This document shows, piece by piece, positions 46,416 to 54,579 of a DNA stretch of 64,000 nt. The number at the start of each line of letters is the position of its first letter. Position 1 is the stretch's first letter. The DNA is taken from assembly GCF_026008515.1 (NCBI RefSeq), contig NZ_BQYM01000007.1, forward strand, positions 124,001-188,000. The letters are read 5' to 3'. The notes under the pieces are model-generated. The model was not told the origin of the DNA and did not search any database. It saw only the letters and a program-made list of their open reading frames with translations. The position numbers and the translations under genes are program-made. This stretch comes from Hoyosella levis. Lineage in GTDB: Bacteria; Actinomycetota; Actinomycetes; Mycobacteriales; Mycobacteriaceae.

Positions 46416-48245
46416 GTGGGCCATTACCGCAGCAACGTGCGCGACCTCGAGTTCAATCTGTTCGAATCACTGCGGCTCGGCGACGTGCTCGCCACCGGCG
46501 GCTTCGGTGATCTCGACGGCGACACCGTCCGCGAGATCCTCACCGAGGCCGCGCGGCTCGCCGAGGGGCCCATCGCCGACCCCTTCGCTGACGCCGACCG
46601 CAACCCGCCCGTCTTCGACGCGGCCACCCACAGCGTCGAGCTTCCCGCGAGCCTGGTCAAGGTCGTCAAGACGTGGCACGAGGCCGAGTACTTCCGCATC
46701 GGCCTCGATCCCGCCATCGGCGGCGAGCCAGCACCCTCCATGCTTGGCTGGGCCATCAAGGAGCTCGTCCTCGGCGCCCAGCCCACCGCCTACATGTACC
46801 TCGCCGGGCCCAAGGCTGCTGACATCATCTACGGCATCGGCAATGAGCAGCAGCAGCACTGGGCGCGGCTCATCGTCGAGCGCAACTGGGGCGCCACCAT
46901 GGTGCTGACCGAGCCCGATGCCGGCTCCGACGTTGGCTCGGGACGCACCAAGGCCACCGAGCAGCCCGACGGAACCTGGCACATCGACGGGGTCAAGCGG
47001 TTCATCACGTCCGCCGATTCCGGCGACCTCTTCGAGAACATCATGCATATGGTGCTTGCCCGCCCCGAGGGTGCTGGCCCCGGTACCAAGGGCCTCTCGC
47101 TGTTCCTCGTGCCCAAGCATCACTTCGACCCCGAGACGGGCGAGCCTGGCGAGCGAAACGGCGTCTTTGTCACCGGCGTCGAGCACAAGATGGGCATCAA
47201 GGCCTCCGCCACGTGCGAGCTGACGTTCGGCCAGCATGGCACGCCCGCTGTCGGCTGGCTCGTCGGCGACGTGCATGACGGCATCGCCCAGATGTTCCGT
47301 GTCATCGAGGAAGCCCGCATGATGGTCGGCACCAAGGCCATCGCCACGCTCTCCACCGGCTACCTCAATGCCCTCGACTACGCCAAGCAGCGCGAGCAGG
47401 GTTCCGACATGACGCAGATGACCAACAAGGACGCCCCGCGCGTCACCATCACCCACCATCCTGATGTGCGCCGCTCGCTGATGCTGCAGAAGTGCTACGC
47501 CGAGGGCCTGCGCGCCGTGTACCTCTACACCGCCGCCCACCAGGACCCCGCCGTCGCCGCCATCGTCTCCGGCGCGGACGAGCAGATGGCAGCCCGGGTC
47601 AACGACTTCCTCCTGCCCATCGTCAAGGGCGTCGGTTCCGAGCGGGCCTACCAGCTGCTCTCCGAATCACTGCAAGTCCTCGGCGGCTCGGGCTTCCTCC
47701 AGGACTACCCGATCGAGCAGTACATCCGCGATGCCAAGATCGACTCGCTGTACGAGGGCACCACGGCCATCCAGTCGCAGGACTTCTTCTTCCGCAAGAT
47801 CGCCCGCGACCAGGGAGTCGCCGTCGGCCACATCGCCGGGCAGATCACCGAGTTCCTCGACAACCCCGACGCCGACGAGCGCCTCGCTGCCGGGCGCGGC
47901 CACCTGCGCGCCGCGCTCGAGGACGTGCAGGCCATGCTCGGCGTCATGTTCGGGCACCTCATGGGAGCCAAGGACGAGCCTGGCAACCTCTACACGATCG
48001 GGCTCGGCTCGGTGCGGCTGCTCATGGCCATCGGCGACCTCGTCATCGGATGGCAACTGCTCCGCCACGCCGAGATCGCCCACGCCGCGATCGACGCCGG
48101 AGCCAGCGACACCGCCTTCTACGAGGGCAAGATCGGCAGCGCGCGGTTCTTCGCCGCCAACGTCCTTCCGATGATCTCGGCCACCCGCGCAGTGCTCGCT
48201 AGCCTCGACAACTCGATCATGAGGCTCGACGAGGCCGCGTTCTAG
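46416..48245 (+). CDS. fadE5: Acyl-CoA dehydrogenase, FadE5-like
   Basis: A 609-residue flavoenzyme that oxidises acyl-CoAs to trans-2-enoyl-CoAs in beta-oxidation. The N terminus [32 protein letters not shown] (FAD/substrate binding) and [19 protein letters not shown] match FadE5. The catalytic base falls at Glu447, the position I recall for M. tuberculosis FadE5, which supports the GTG at 46416 (GAAGGA 7 bases upstream) over an upstream start. FadE5 has broad chain-length range and is implicated in lipid recycling. Monocistronic in this context. Confidence 0.93.
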   Translation: MGHYRSNVRDLEFNLFESLRLGDVLATGGFGDLDGDTVREILTEAARLAEGPIADPFADADRNPPVFDAATHSVELPASLVKVVKTWHEAEYFRIGLDPAIGGEPAPSMLGWAIKELVLGAQPTAYMYLAGPKAADIIYGIGNEQQQHWARLIVERNWGATMVLTEPDAGSDVGSGRTKATEQPDGTWHIDGVKRFITSADSGDLFENIMHMVLARPEGAGPGTKGLSLFLVPKHHFDPETGEPGERNGVFVTGVEHKMGIKASATCELTFGQHGTPAVGWLVGDVHDGIAQMFRVIEEARMMVGTKAIATLSTGYLNALDYAKQREQGSDMTQMTNKDAPRVTITHHPDVRRSLMLQKCYAEGLRAVYLYTAAHQDPAVAAIVSGADEQMAARVNDFLLPIVKGVGSERAYQLLSESLQVLGGSGFLQDYPIEQYIRDAKIDSLYEGTTAIQSQDFFFRKIARDQGVAVGHIAGQITEFLDNPDADERLAAGRGHLRAALEDVQAMLGVMFGHLMGAKDEPGNLYTIGLGSVRLLMAIGDLVIGWQLLRHAEIAHAAIDAGASDTAFYEGKIGSARFFAANVLPMISATRAVLASLDNSIMRLDEAAF

Positions 48246-48268
48246 CCGTCTTGCGGGCGCCCCTGGGC

Positions 48269-48736
48269 CTATCCGCGCGTGTACTCCGCGTGCAGGTGAT
48301 GGGTCAGGGGCGTCTCGGCATGGGCCATCCACATGTCGAACACCAGGCGATCGCCGTCGAGCACGAGCTTGCGGCGCACATCATGCACGGGCTTCGCCTC
48401 CACCGAGCGCTCGATGCGCACCGGATGGAACTCCAGCACGCCCTCGTGCCAGCGCGTCGCGTGGATCTCGGTGAACCCGGTTGGCTGGCTCAGCAGCAGC
48501 TCCACGCTGCCTGACGTCGTCCGGCGCAGGTAGCCGCACTCGGTGTGCATCGGTTGCTCGGTGCGTAGGTTCCAGGTGCGGGAGCGATAGAAAAGGAACG
48601 GCTTGCCCGAGGGCACGAGCTCGATCTCCTCGCGGTAGTCGAACTCCTCGATAGTGGGGTAGTGGCCATGGCCGGTGCCATGCCATGTTCCGGCGAGGGC
48701 GGCAAGCTCATGCAGCGGATCGGTGGGGCTGGTCAT
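48269..48736 (-). CDS. Nitrobindin-like heme-binding beta-barrel protein
   Basis: A 155-residue protein of the nitrobindin/THAP4 (DUF1794) beta-barrel family. It shows LAGTWHGTGHGHYPTIEEFD near the N terminus, YRSRTWNLRTEQPMHTECGY in the middle, and a C-terminal His cluster (LTHHLHAEYTR) that provides the axial heme ligand. Relatives bind ferric heme, react with NO and isomerise peroxynitrite. ATG 48736 has GGGAG 6 bases upstream; ATG 48739 is one codon longer. Confidence 0.85.
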   Translation of the reverse strand: MTSPTDPLHELAALAGTWHGTGHGHYPTIEEFDYREEIELVPSGKPFLFYRSRTWNLRTEQPMHTECGYLRRTTSGSVELLLSQPTGFTEIHATRWHEGVLEFHPVRIERSVEAKPVHDVRRKLVLDGDRLVFDMWMAHAETPLTHHLHAEYTRG

Positions 48737-48846
48737 CATCGTCTCCCTGGGGCTGGTCGGGGCCTGCCTCGAGGGTATCGATAGGACCGGGCGCCGCGGG
48801 TGGTGCGGGCCAGCTTGGCGTGGTTCGGCCCGGTTCAGCCCGCGAG

Positions 48847-48895
48847 AGTGCGAAAAACGACAGGTGAACGGCGTCAACCTGTCGTTCTTCGCACT
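48847..48895. repeat. Dispersed hairpin element, family B (copy 4)
   Basis: AGTGCGAAAAACGACAGGT (48847-48865) pairs with ACCTGTCGTTCTTCGCACT (48877-48895) at 18 of 19 positions. Between the shared CGACAG and CTGTCG cores the gap is 15 nt, as in the other three family B copies. It lies 28 bases past the amidase stop. Confidence 0.9.
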
Positions 48896-48923
48896 ATCGT
48901 GACGTTTCGAGCCGCCGTGCCCC

Positions 48924-50297
48924 CTACACCGAGAGGACGTGCGCGGCGTAGCGGGCGACAGCGAGCACGAGGTCATCGGAGTGGCGGGGCCCGACGATCT
49001 GCAGGCCGACGGGCAGCCCGGCCTTGGTGCGGCCGACGGGGATGCTGATAGCGGGCTGCTGGGTCATGTTGAACGGGTAGCTGAACGGGGTCCACTGGGC
49101 CCAGGACTTCAGCCCGCTTTCGGGCGGCACGTCGTGGCCAGCCTCGAAGGCGGTGATCGGCATCGTGGGGGTGATGAGCAGGTTGTGGATGTTGTGGAAG
49201 TTGCCCATGGTGATGCCGAGCTGCGCGGAGACAGCGCGTGCCTCGAGGTACTCGACGGCAGTGTGGCTATTGCCGGCGTCCCAGACCTTGCCGAGCTCGG
49301 GATCGACCTTCTCGCGCGATCCCTCGGGGAACCCGGCCAGCAGGGCTGCGGCGCCGGCGGCCCAGAGCAGCTCGAAGGCCTCAATGGGGTCGCTGAAGCC
49401 GGGGTCGGCCTCGGTCACGGGCAGCCCGGCCTCGTCGAGCTGGCGGACGGCCGCATCCACGAGGCTGGCGACCTCGGGGTCGACGGTGATGTAGCCGAGG
49501 TTCTTGGAGTAGGCGACGCCGAGGCCGCGGACGTCGCGGTTCATCTGCCCCCGGTAGGTGGTGAAGGTGGGGCCGAGGTAGGTGGGGTCGCGCGGATCGG
49601 GGAGGGAAAGGATGTCCATGAGCAGGGCGGTGTCCTCGACCGTGCGGGTCATGGGGCCGCCGTGGGCGAGCGGACCGAAAGGACTCGCGGGGAACATGGG
49701 GACACGGCCGTGGGTGGGCTTGAAGCCGACGATGCCGCAGAACGAGGCGGGGATGCGGATGCTGCCGCCACCGTCGGTGCCGACGGAGCAGGGGCCGAGC
49801 CCCGCGGCGACAGCGGCGGCGCTGCCACCGGAGGAGCCGCCCGCTGTCTTGCTCGGGTCGGCGGGATTGCGGGTGATACCAGTCAGCGGGCTGTCGGTGG
49901 TGGCCTTCCACGCGATCTCGGGCGTGGTGGTCTTGCCGACGAAGACCATGCCGTCCTCGCGCAGGCGCGCGGTGATCGGGCTGTCGATGGTCCATTCCTG
50001 GTGGGGGTCGATGCACTGCGAGCCGCGCAGGGTGGGCCAGCCCTTGGTGAGGAAGATGTCCTTGATGGAGATGGGCACGCCGTCGAGGAGTCCCTTGACG
50101 TGGCCGCGGCGGTAGCGCTCCTCGGCCTGCTTGGCCTGCTTGAGGGCACGCTCGCTGTCGACGAGGCAGAACGAGTTGATCTCCGGGTCGCGCGCCTCGA
50201 TGGCGTCGAGCACGGCCTGGGTGGCCTCCACCGGGGAGAGCGAGCCCGCGGTGTAGGCGGTGACAAGCTCGGTGGCAGTCAGCTCTGTGGGATTCAT
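48924..50297 (-). CDS. Amidase signature family hydrolase
   Basis: A 457-residue amidase with the complete Ser-cisSer-Lys triad: Lys79 (ISIKDIF), a cis-Ser at 155/156 (TAGGSSGGSAAAVAAGL) and nucleophile Ser179 (GTDGGGSIRIPA). It hydrolyses an amide or hydantoin-like bond; the substrate is unknown. It follows the hydroxyacid dehydrogenase gene (9-base gap, same strand), and opposite them lie two maleate-isomerase-family genes and a GntR gene, so all five probably serve one small-acid or amide catabolic pathway. Confidence 0.9.
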   Translation of the reverse strand: MNPTELTATELVTAYTAGSLSPVEATQAVLDAIEARDPEINSFCLVDSERALKQAKQAEERYRRGHVKGLLDGVPISIKDIFLTKGWPTLRGSQCIDPHQEWTIDSPITARLREDGMVFVGKTTTPEIAWKATTDSPLTGITRNPADPSKTAGGSSGGSAAAVAAGLGPCSVGTDGGGSIRIPASFCGIVGFKPTHGRVPMFPASPFGPLAHGGPMTRTVEDTALLMDILSLPDPRDPTYLGPTFTTYRGQMNRDVRGLGVAYSKNLGYITVDPEVASLVDAAVRQLDEAGLPVTEADPGFSDPIEAFELLWAAGAAALLAGFPEGSREKVDPELGKVWDAGNSHTAVEYLEARAVSAQLGITMGNFHNIHNLLITPTMPITAFEAGHDVPPESGLKSWAQWTPFSYPFNMTQQPAISIPVGRTKAGLPVGLQIVGPRHSDDLVLAVARYAAHVLSV

Positions 50298-50306
50298 GCG
50301 TGCTCC

Positions 50307-51278
50307 TTAGCCCGGGACGTAACCACGATCTTTGTCCACGATATTGAGTAGCTCGGTTCCGCGCGTCCATCGCTGGAAGTTCTCGACGAACAGGCTAGTC
50401 AGGTCATCGCGCCAGCCGACGACATCGCCAGCGTTGTGCGGCGTGATCATCACGTTGCCGAGGTCCCAGAGTGGGTGGTCGGGCGGTGGTGGCTCGGGAT
50501 CGGTGACGTCGAGGGCCGCCCCTGCGATAGTGCCCTCGCGCAGCGCGGCGACGAGGTCGTCGGTGACGGTGAGGTCGCCGCGGCCGACGTTGATGAAGCG
50601 CGCAGTGGGCTTCATGGCGGCGAACATATCGGCGTTGAACATGTGGCGGGTCTGCGGGGTGCTCGGCGCGATGGAGACGACGTAGTCGGCGGTGGCGAGC
50701 GCGGCGGGGAGGTCCTCCTGGGCAATGATCGTGCCGAGGTCGGGATCATTGTCGCGGGCACGGCGGCCGGATCCTGTGACCTTCATCCCAGCGGCGCGCA
50801 GGAGGCGCCCGATGGCGCGGCCGATGGGGCCGGTGCCGACGACGATGACGTGCTTGCCGGCGATGCGCTCGGACTCGCGGTGCTGCCACTCGCGCTCCTG
50901 CTGCAGCCGCAGGGAGCGGGGGAAGTCCTTCGCGAAGGAGAGGATCTGCCCGAGCACGTACTCGGCGATGTGGGGGTCGAAGATGCCGCGCGAGTTGGTG
51001 ACCGTGACATTGCTGGCAGAGAGCGCGTCGAACATGAATCGCTCGACGCCCGCGGAGGCGATGTGGATCCATTCGAGCGAGTCGGCCTCGGGCCAGGCGT
51101 CGGGCACGGCGTGGCTGAAGAAGTCGTAGGCAAAGAGGATCTGTGCGCCGGGCAGGTTCTCGGGGAGGTCCTCGGCAGTGGTGTAGCGGAGGGTGGCGTG
51201 CTCGCGGACGGGGGCGAGGAGGTCCTCGTCGGGCCGGGTGTCGCCGTGGAGGACCGTGATGATGGGGTTCTCGGTCAC
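50307..51278 (-). CDS. D-2-hydroxyacid dehydrogenase family protein
   Basis: A 323-residue NAD(P)-dependent dehydrogenase that interconverts 2-keto acids and D-2-hydroxy acids. The Rossmann motif is VGTGPIGRAIG (148-157), and the catalytic residues Arg233 (NVGRGDL), Glu262 (DVTDPEPPPPDHPL) and His281 (ITPHNAGD) are present. I chose the GTG at 51278, which starts TENPIITVLHGD; a longer reading would run through the promoter and operator. Upstream of and probably cotranscribed with the amidase gene. Confidence 0.88.
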   Translation of the reverse strand: MTENPIITVLHGDTRPDEDLLAPVREHATLRYTTAEDLPENLPGAQILFAYDFFSHAVPDAWPEADSLEWIHIASAGVERFMFDALSASNVTVTNSRGIFDPHIAEYVLGQILSFAKDFPRSLRLQQEREWQHRESERIAGKHVIVVGTGPIGRAIGRLLRAAGMKVTGSGRRARDNDPDLGTIIAQEDLPAALATADYVVSIAPSTPQTRHMFNADMFAAMKPTARFINVGRGDLTVTDDLVAALREGTIAGAALDVTDPEPPPPDHPLWDLGNVMITPHNAGDVVGWRDDLTSLFVENFQRWTRGTELLNIVDKDRGYVPG

Positions 51279-51305
51279 GTTGACACCGTATGAGGCACTC
51301 GTATG

Positions 51306-51318
51306 ATTGTCAACAATC
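51306..51318. promoter_or_regulatory. GntR-type operator in the hydroxyacid dehydrogenase/isomerase promoter region
   Basis: ATTGTCAACAAT (51306-51317, arms ATTGT/ACAAT) lies in the 85-base gap between divergent genes, 27 bases from one start codon and 46 from the other. The 13-mer including the next C is identical to one in the gabD/gabT region (39308-39320). The likely regulator is the GntR protein encoded at 52859-53542. Confidence 0.65.
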
Positions 51319-51363
51319 TGCTTAAATGCCAGAAGGAACACTCACGACTGAAGGCGAGGGCCC

Positions 51364-52116
51364 GTGTTGGAACTCAACCTCCCCGACTTCGAAGGCCCCA
51401 TCGCGCAGCGCGGGGTCGGGATCATCGCGCCCTTTGACATGGCCCTCGAGCGCGAGCTGTGGCGCTGGCTGCCACTCGAAGTCAGTCTCCACCAGGCGCG
51501 CACGCCCTACGAGGATGTCGAGGTCAGCTGCGCCATGGCCGAGCTCGTCTCCGACACCAAGCTCATCAAGGCCGCCACCCGCGACGTCATGCACGTCGAG
51601 CCCGAGGTCGTCGCCTACATGTGCACCTCCGGCAGCTTCGTCAACGGCGTTGCCCACGAGAAGGCGCTCCGCGACGCCATGATCGAGGCCGGGGCGCCCG
51701 ATGCCATCACCACCAGTGGCGCCCTCGCCGAAGCCCTCGTGCATCTCGACCTGCGCCGCATCTCCGTCATCACCCCTTACGACGCACCGCTCACCGAGCG
51801 ACTCCACGACTTCCTCGGCGAGCTTGACGTCGAGGTACTCAAGTCCGACCACCTCGGCCTCGGCGGCGGCATCTGGAAGGTCAACTACCGCACCATCGCC
51901 GAGCGCATCGTCCAGGCGGACACCCCGGAGTCCGAGGCCATCTTCGTCAGCTGCACCAACCTGCCCACCTACGACCTCATCGAGCCGCTCGAGAACCTCC
52001 TCAACAAGCCCATCCTCACCGCCAACCAGCTATCCATGTGGGCCTGCCTCGGTCACATGAAGCTACCCATGATGGGGCCCGGCAAATGGCTCCGCGACGT
52101 ATTCCAGGGAGAGTGA
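51364..52116 (+). CDS. Asp/Glu racemase-superfamily protein, maleate cis-trans isomerase-like (paralogue 1)
   Basis: A 250-residue protein of the arylmalonate decarboxylase/maleate isomerase group. Both candidate catalytic cysteines are present: Cys87 in YMCTSGSFVNG and Cys197 in FVSCTNLPTYD. Such enzymes isomerise maleate to fumarate, racemise, or decarboxylate arylmalonates. Start is the GTG at 51364. The next gene is a paralogue starting immediately after the stop (TGA|ATG). Confidence 0.85.
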   Translation: MLELNLPDFEGPIAQRGVGIIAPFDMALERELWRWLPLEVSLHQARTPYEDVEVSCAMAELVSDTKLIKAATRDVMHVEPEVVAYMCTSGSFVNGVAHEKALRDAMIEAGAPDAITTSGALAEALVHLDLRRISVITPYDAPLTERLHDFLGELDVEVLKSDHLGLGGGIWKVNYRTIAERIVQADTPESEAIFVSCTNLPTYDLIEPLENLLNKPILTANQLSMWACLGHMKLPMMGPGKWLRDVFQGE

Positions 52117-52878
52117 ATGAGCACCACCACCGCCACCGCCCTTGGCTTCATCTACCCCGACCACGCCGCCGAGGATGACTACCCGCTCGCCGAGAGCCTG
52201 CTCCGCGAGGCGGGCGCGGATGTGGCGCTGAAGGTCGAGCACATCTACGGCACCGACCTGCACGCCATTCCTGAGCTGCTTGATCTCGGTAGCCCCGACA
52301 AGCTCGCCCACGGTGCCAGCCTCCTGGTCGGCTCCGCGCCCGCCGCGGTCATCTGGGCCTGCACCTCGGGCAGCTTCGTCTACGGGCCCGAGGGTGCTCC
52401 CGGCCAGGTCGAGGGGCTTGCCGAGGCGGCAGGCACGGCCGCATCATCGACGAGCTACGCGTTCGTGCACGCTGCCCAGTCGCTCGGCATCACCAAGGTC
52501 GCGGTCGCCGCGAGCTATCCCGACGATGTCGCCCGGCTCTTCGTGGAGTTCCTCGCCGCCGCGGGCATCGAGGTGGTGCGCATGTCCAGCGCCGGTATCG
52601 ATACCGCCGCCGAGGTTGGTACCCTCGCCCCCGACCAGGTCCTGGATCTCGCAACGTCCAACGACCACGCCGATGCCCAGGCCCTGCTGATCCCGGACAC
52701 GGCGATGCACACCATTGGAGTGCTGCCCCGCCTCGAGTCCACGCTCGGCAAGCCCGTCCTCACCGCCAACCAGGTGACCATCTGGGAAGCCCTGCGCCTG
52801 GCCGGGATCACGGCGGTGCAGCCCGCGCTCGGAACGCTGTTCCAGGAAAGGCCCCACCATGACGATGTTCGATCTTGA
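52117..52878 (+). CDS. Asp/Glu racemase-superfamily protein, maleate isomerase-like (paralogue 2, one Cys lost)
   Basis: A 253-residue paralogue of the preceding gene with the first catalytic cysteine (Cys82 in WACTSGSFVYG), but Asp194 (LLIPDTAMHT) where the second cysteine should be. It also keeps TANQVTIWEALRLAG, equivalent to TANQLSMWACLGHM in paralogue 1. It may be a one-cysteine enzyme of the decarboxylase kind, or a partner subunit of paralogue 1. Its 3' end overlaps the GntR gene by 20 bases. Confidence 0.82.
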   Translation: MSTTTATALGFIYPDHAAEDDYPLAESLLREAGADVALKVEHIYGTDLHAIPELLDLGSPDKLAHGASLLVGSAPAAVIWACTSGSFVYGPEGAPGQVEGLAEAAGTAASSTSYAFVHAAQSLGITKVAVAASYPDDVARLFVEFLAAAGIEVVRMSSAGIDTAAEVGTLAPDQVLDLATSNDHADAQALLIPDTAMHTIGVLPRLESTLGKPVLTANQVTIWEALRLAGITAVQPALGTLFQERPHHDDVRS

Positions 52879-53542
52879 ACCCGTCGCCCGGCAATCCACC
52901 GCGGAACTGATCGCCGACCGGCTCCGCATCGCCATCATGCGGGGCTCGCTCGCACCGGGCGCGCAGCTCGGCGAGGCGGACCTCGCCGCAACCTTCGACG
53001 TCTCTCGTGGTCCGGTGCGCGAGGCCATGCAGCGGCTCGTGTCCGAGGGCCTGCTGCACAGCGTCCGCCATCGCGGCATCTTTGTCATCGAGCTGACGAT
53101 GGACGATATCGAGGATGTCTACTTCGCGCGAGCAGCCATCGAGCGGGGGGCGATGTGCCGCATCCTCGATGGCAGGCGCGGGGCCACCCATGCCGCGCTC
53201 GGCCCGGCGGTGGAGATGATGCGATCGGCGGCCGACCGGGGCGATGCTGCTGCCGTATCGGACGCGGACCAGCAGTTCCACGAGGTCCTGGTGCAGAGCT
53301 CGGGCAGCCCGCGGCTCGTGCGTGCCGCCCGCACCCTGCTCATCGAGACCCGCATGTGCCTCGGCGCCCTGCAAACCACCTACGGCGATGTGCATGAGCA
53401 GGTCACCGAGCACGCTGCGCTGCGTGACGCCATCGGTGAAGGGCCCGTCGAGATCGCGTACCGGCTGCTCGCCGATCACATGGAGGACGCCGTGGCGCGG
53501 CTCCGGGCCCAGCAGGCCAGCGTCAGCGAGACGCCGGCATAG
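52859..53542 (+). CDS. GntR family regulator, FadR/FCD subfamily
   Basis: A 227-residue regulator with an N-terminal winged helix (AELIADRLRIAIMRGSLAPG, LGEADLAATFDVSRGPVREA; about 14-60) and a C-terminal FCD ligand domain with probable metal-binding Asp and His residues (DADQQFHEVLVQSSGSPRLV, later HAALRDAI and LLADHMEDA). FCD proteins usually sense carboxylic acids, which fits the neighbouring isomerase and dehydrogenase genes. It is the last gene of the plus-strand operon. The ATG at 52859 is chosen; ATG 52865 is possible. Its 3' end overlaps the convergent cutinase gene by 20 bases. Confidence 0.88.
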   Translation: MTMFDLEPVARQSTAELIADRLRIAIMRGSLAPGAQLGEADLAATFDVSRGPVREAMQRLVSEGLLHSVRHRGIFVIELTMDDIEDVYFARAAIERGAMCRILDGRRGATHAALGPAVEMMRSAADRGDAAAVSDADQQFHEVLVQSSGSPRLVRAARTLLIETRMCLGALQTTYGDVHEQVTEHAALRDAIGEGPVEIAYRLLADHMEDAVARLRAQQASVSETPA

Positions 53543-54512
53543 CCACGAGGGCGGCAGCGCAGCTCGGGCCATCGAGGAACGTGTCGTCGTCGCCATCGCC
53601 GGGGCAGCGGAGCTGGACGCCGGGATTGACATAGGCCTGGTGCCGATCGAAGGGTGACAATCCGTCGGCGCCGATGACATTGCCCGCGTCCGCTGGGTCC
53701 CCCGAGGGATCGCACACGCTATCGCCGGGTATGCACACCGAGATCACTCGCGGATTGCGCTCCATCCAGTCGTCCTGCTCGAAGCCACTCAGCGGGACCA
53801 TGCGGAAGATGCCCTCGCCGCGCTCGGCGCCGGCCGTCATCGTCGATTGCGCGGCCGACCGGCTGGGGTCGCCGAACAGCACGATCCGTGACACATGCTC
53901 GAACACGCCCGTGCCGTGCTGCTCCTCCATCGCGAGGGCGGTGTTGATCACATCGGCGCCCTGCGAGACCCCTGCCACCACGACCTCGGTGCCACTGTCC
54001 CCGCACGCCGCGCCGATCTGCCCGAGCGCGGAGCGCAAGCTCTCGGCACCCGCATCCACCGAGTCCCGGTACACCACCGGGTACAGCAGCAGGCCCTCGC
54101 CCACCCGCACTGCCGGATAGTTGATACCGAGGCCAGCAGGCTCGGACTTGCCCGACTGCTCCCGGTGCGCGCTGAAGGACTCGAAGAACGCGTGGACGGT
54201 GGGCCCCATGCCCAGGCCCTCGGTGCCATTTGGGTATACGACGCTGCCCGGCGCGGTGGTGGCGGCCGCGCCCTGCGGTGGCTCGTTCGATCCGCGCACC
54301 CCAAGCACATAGGCCTCGGAGCATGATCCGCCGATCCTCTCGCCAAGCTGCTGCCCGGGGGCCGTCAACGCTTGCTCATTATCGTTGGCCTGGGCCGCGG
54401 CAGAGGGACTGGCGGCCATCATCGCGCTGATAGCGAGCAGGGCGGTCCGCGCGGTGTAGCGCCGGAGCCGGCCGCGCGTCCTCGTGGCCGGGCGGTTCGT
54501 GGCGTGGAGCAT
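53523..54512 (-). CDS. Secreted cutinase-family esterase
   Basis: A 329-residue alpha/beta-hydrolase of the cutinase family, exported by an N-terminal signal (Arg-rich start, hydrophobic core about 22-36, cleavage near SAAA-QA). The triad is Ser183 (VAGVSQGADV), Asp268 (SVCDPSG) and His291 (FDRHQAYVN). Family members in mycolic-acid bacteria cleave triacylglycerols, phospholipids or mycolate esters. The chain is longer than classic cutinases by an N-terminal linker and a Cys-containing C-terminal tail. Tail-to-tail overlap of 20 bases with gntR. Confidence 0.9.
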   Translation of the reverse strand: MLHATNRPATRTRGRLRRYTARTALLAISAMMAASPSAAAQANDNEQALTAPGQQLGERIGGSCSEAYVLGVRGSNEPPQGAAATTAPGSVVYPNGTEGLGMGPTVHAFFESFSAHREQSGKSEPAGLGINYPAVRVGEGLLLYPVVYRDSVDAGAESLRSALGQIGAACGDSGTEVVVAGVSQGADVINTALAMEEQHGTGVFEHVSRIVLFGDPSRSAAQSTMTAGAERGEGIFRMVPLSGFEQDDWMERNPRVISVCIPGDSVCDPSGDPADAGNVIGADGLSPFDRHQAYVNPGVQLRCPGDGDDDTFLDGPSCAAALVAMPASR

Positions 54513-54579
54513 TACTCCTATTATCCAGGAAACAACCGGGGTAGAAGCTGAGGATCCTCCGAGAATATCGCGTACCGGG

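Noticed and set aside
36731..48895. Family B copies as a CRISPR-like or direct-repeat array
   Set aside because: Copies are kilobases apart, each is an inverted repeat, and no spacer-repeat periodicity or cas gene is present.
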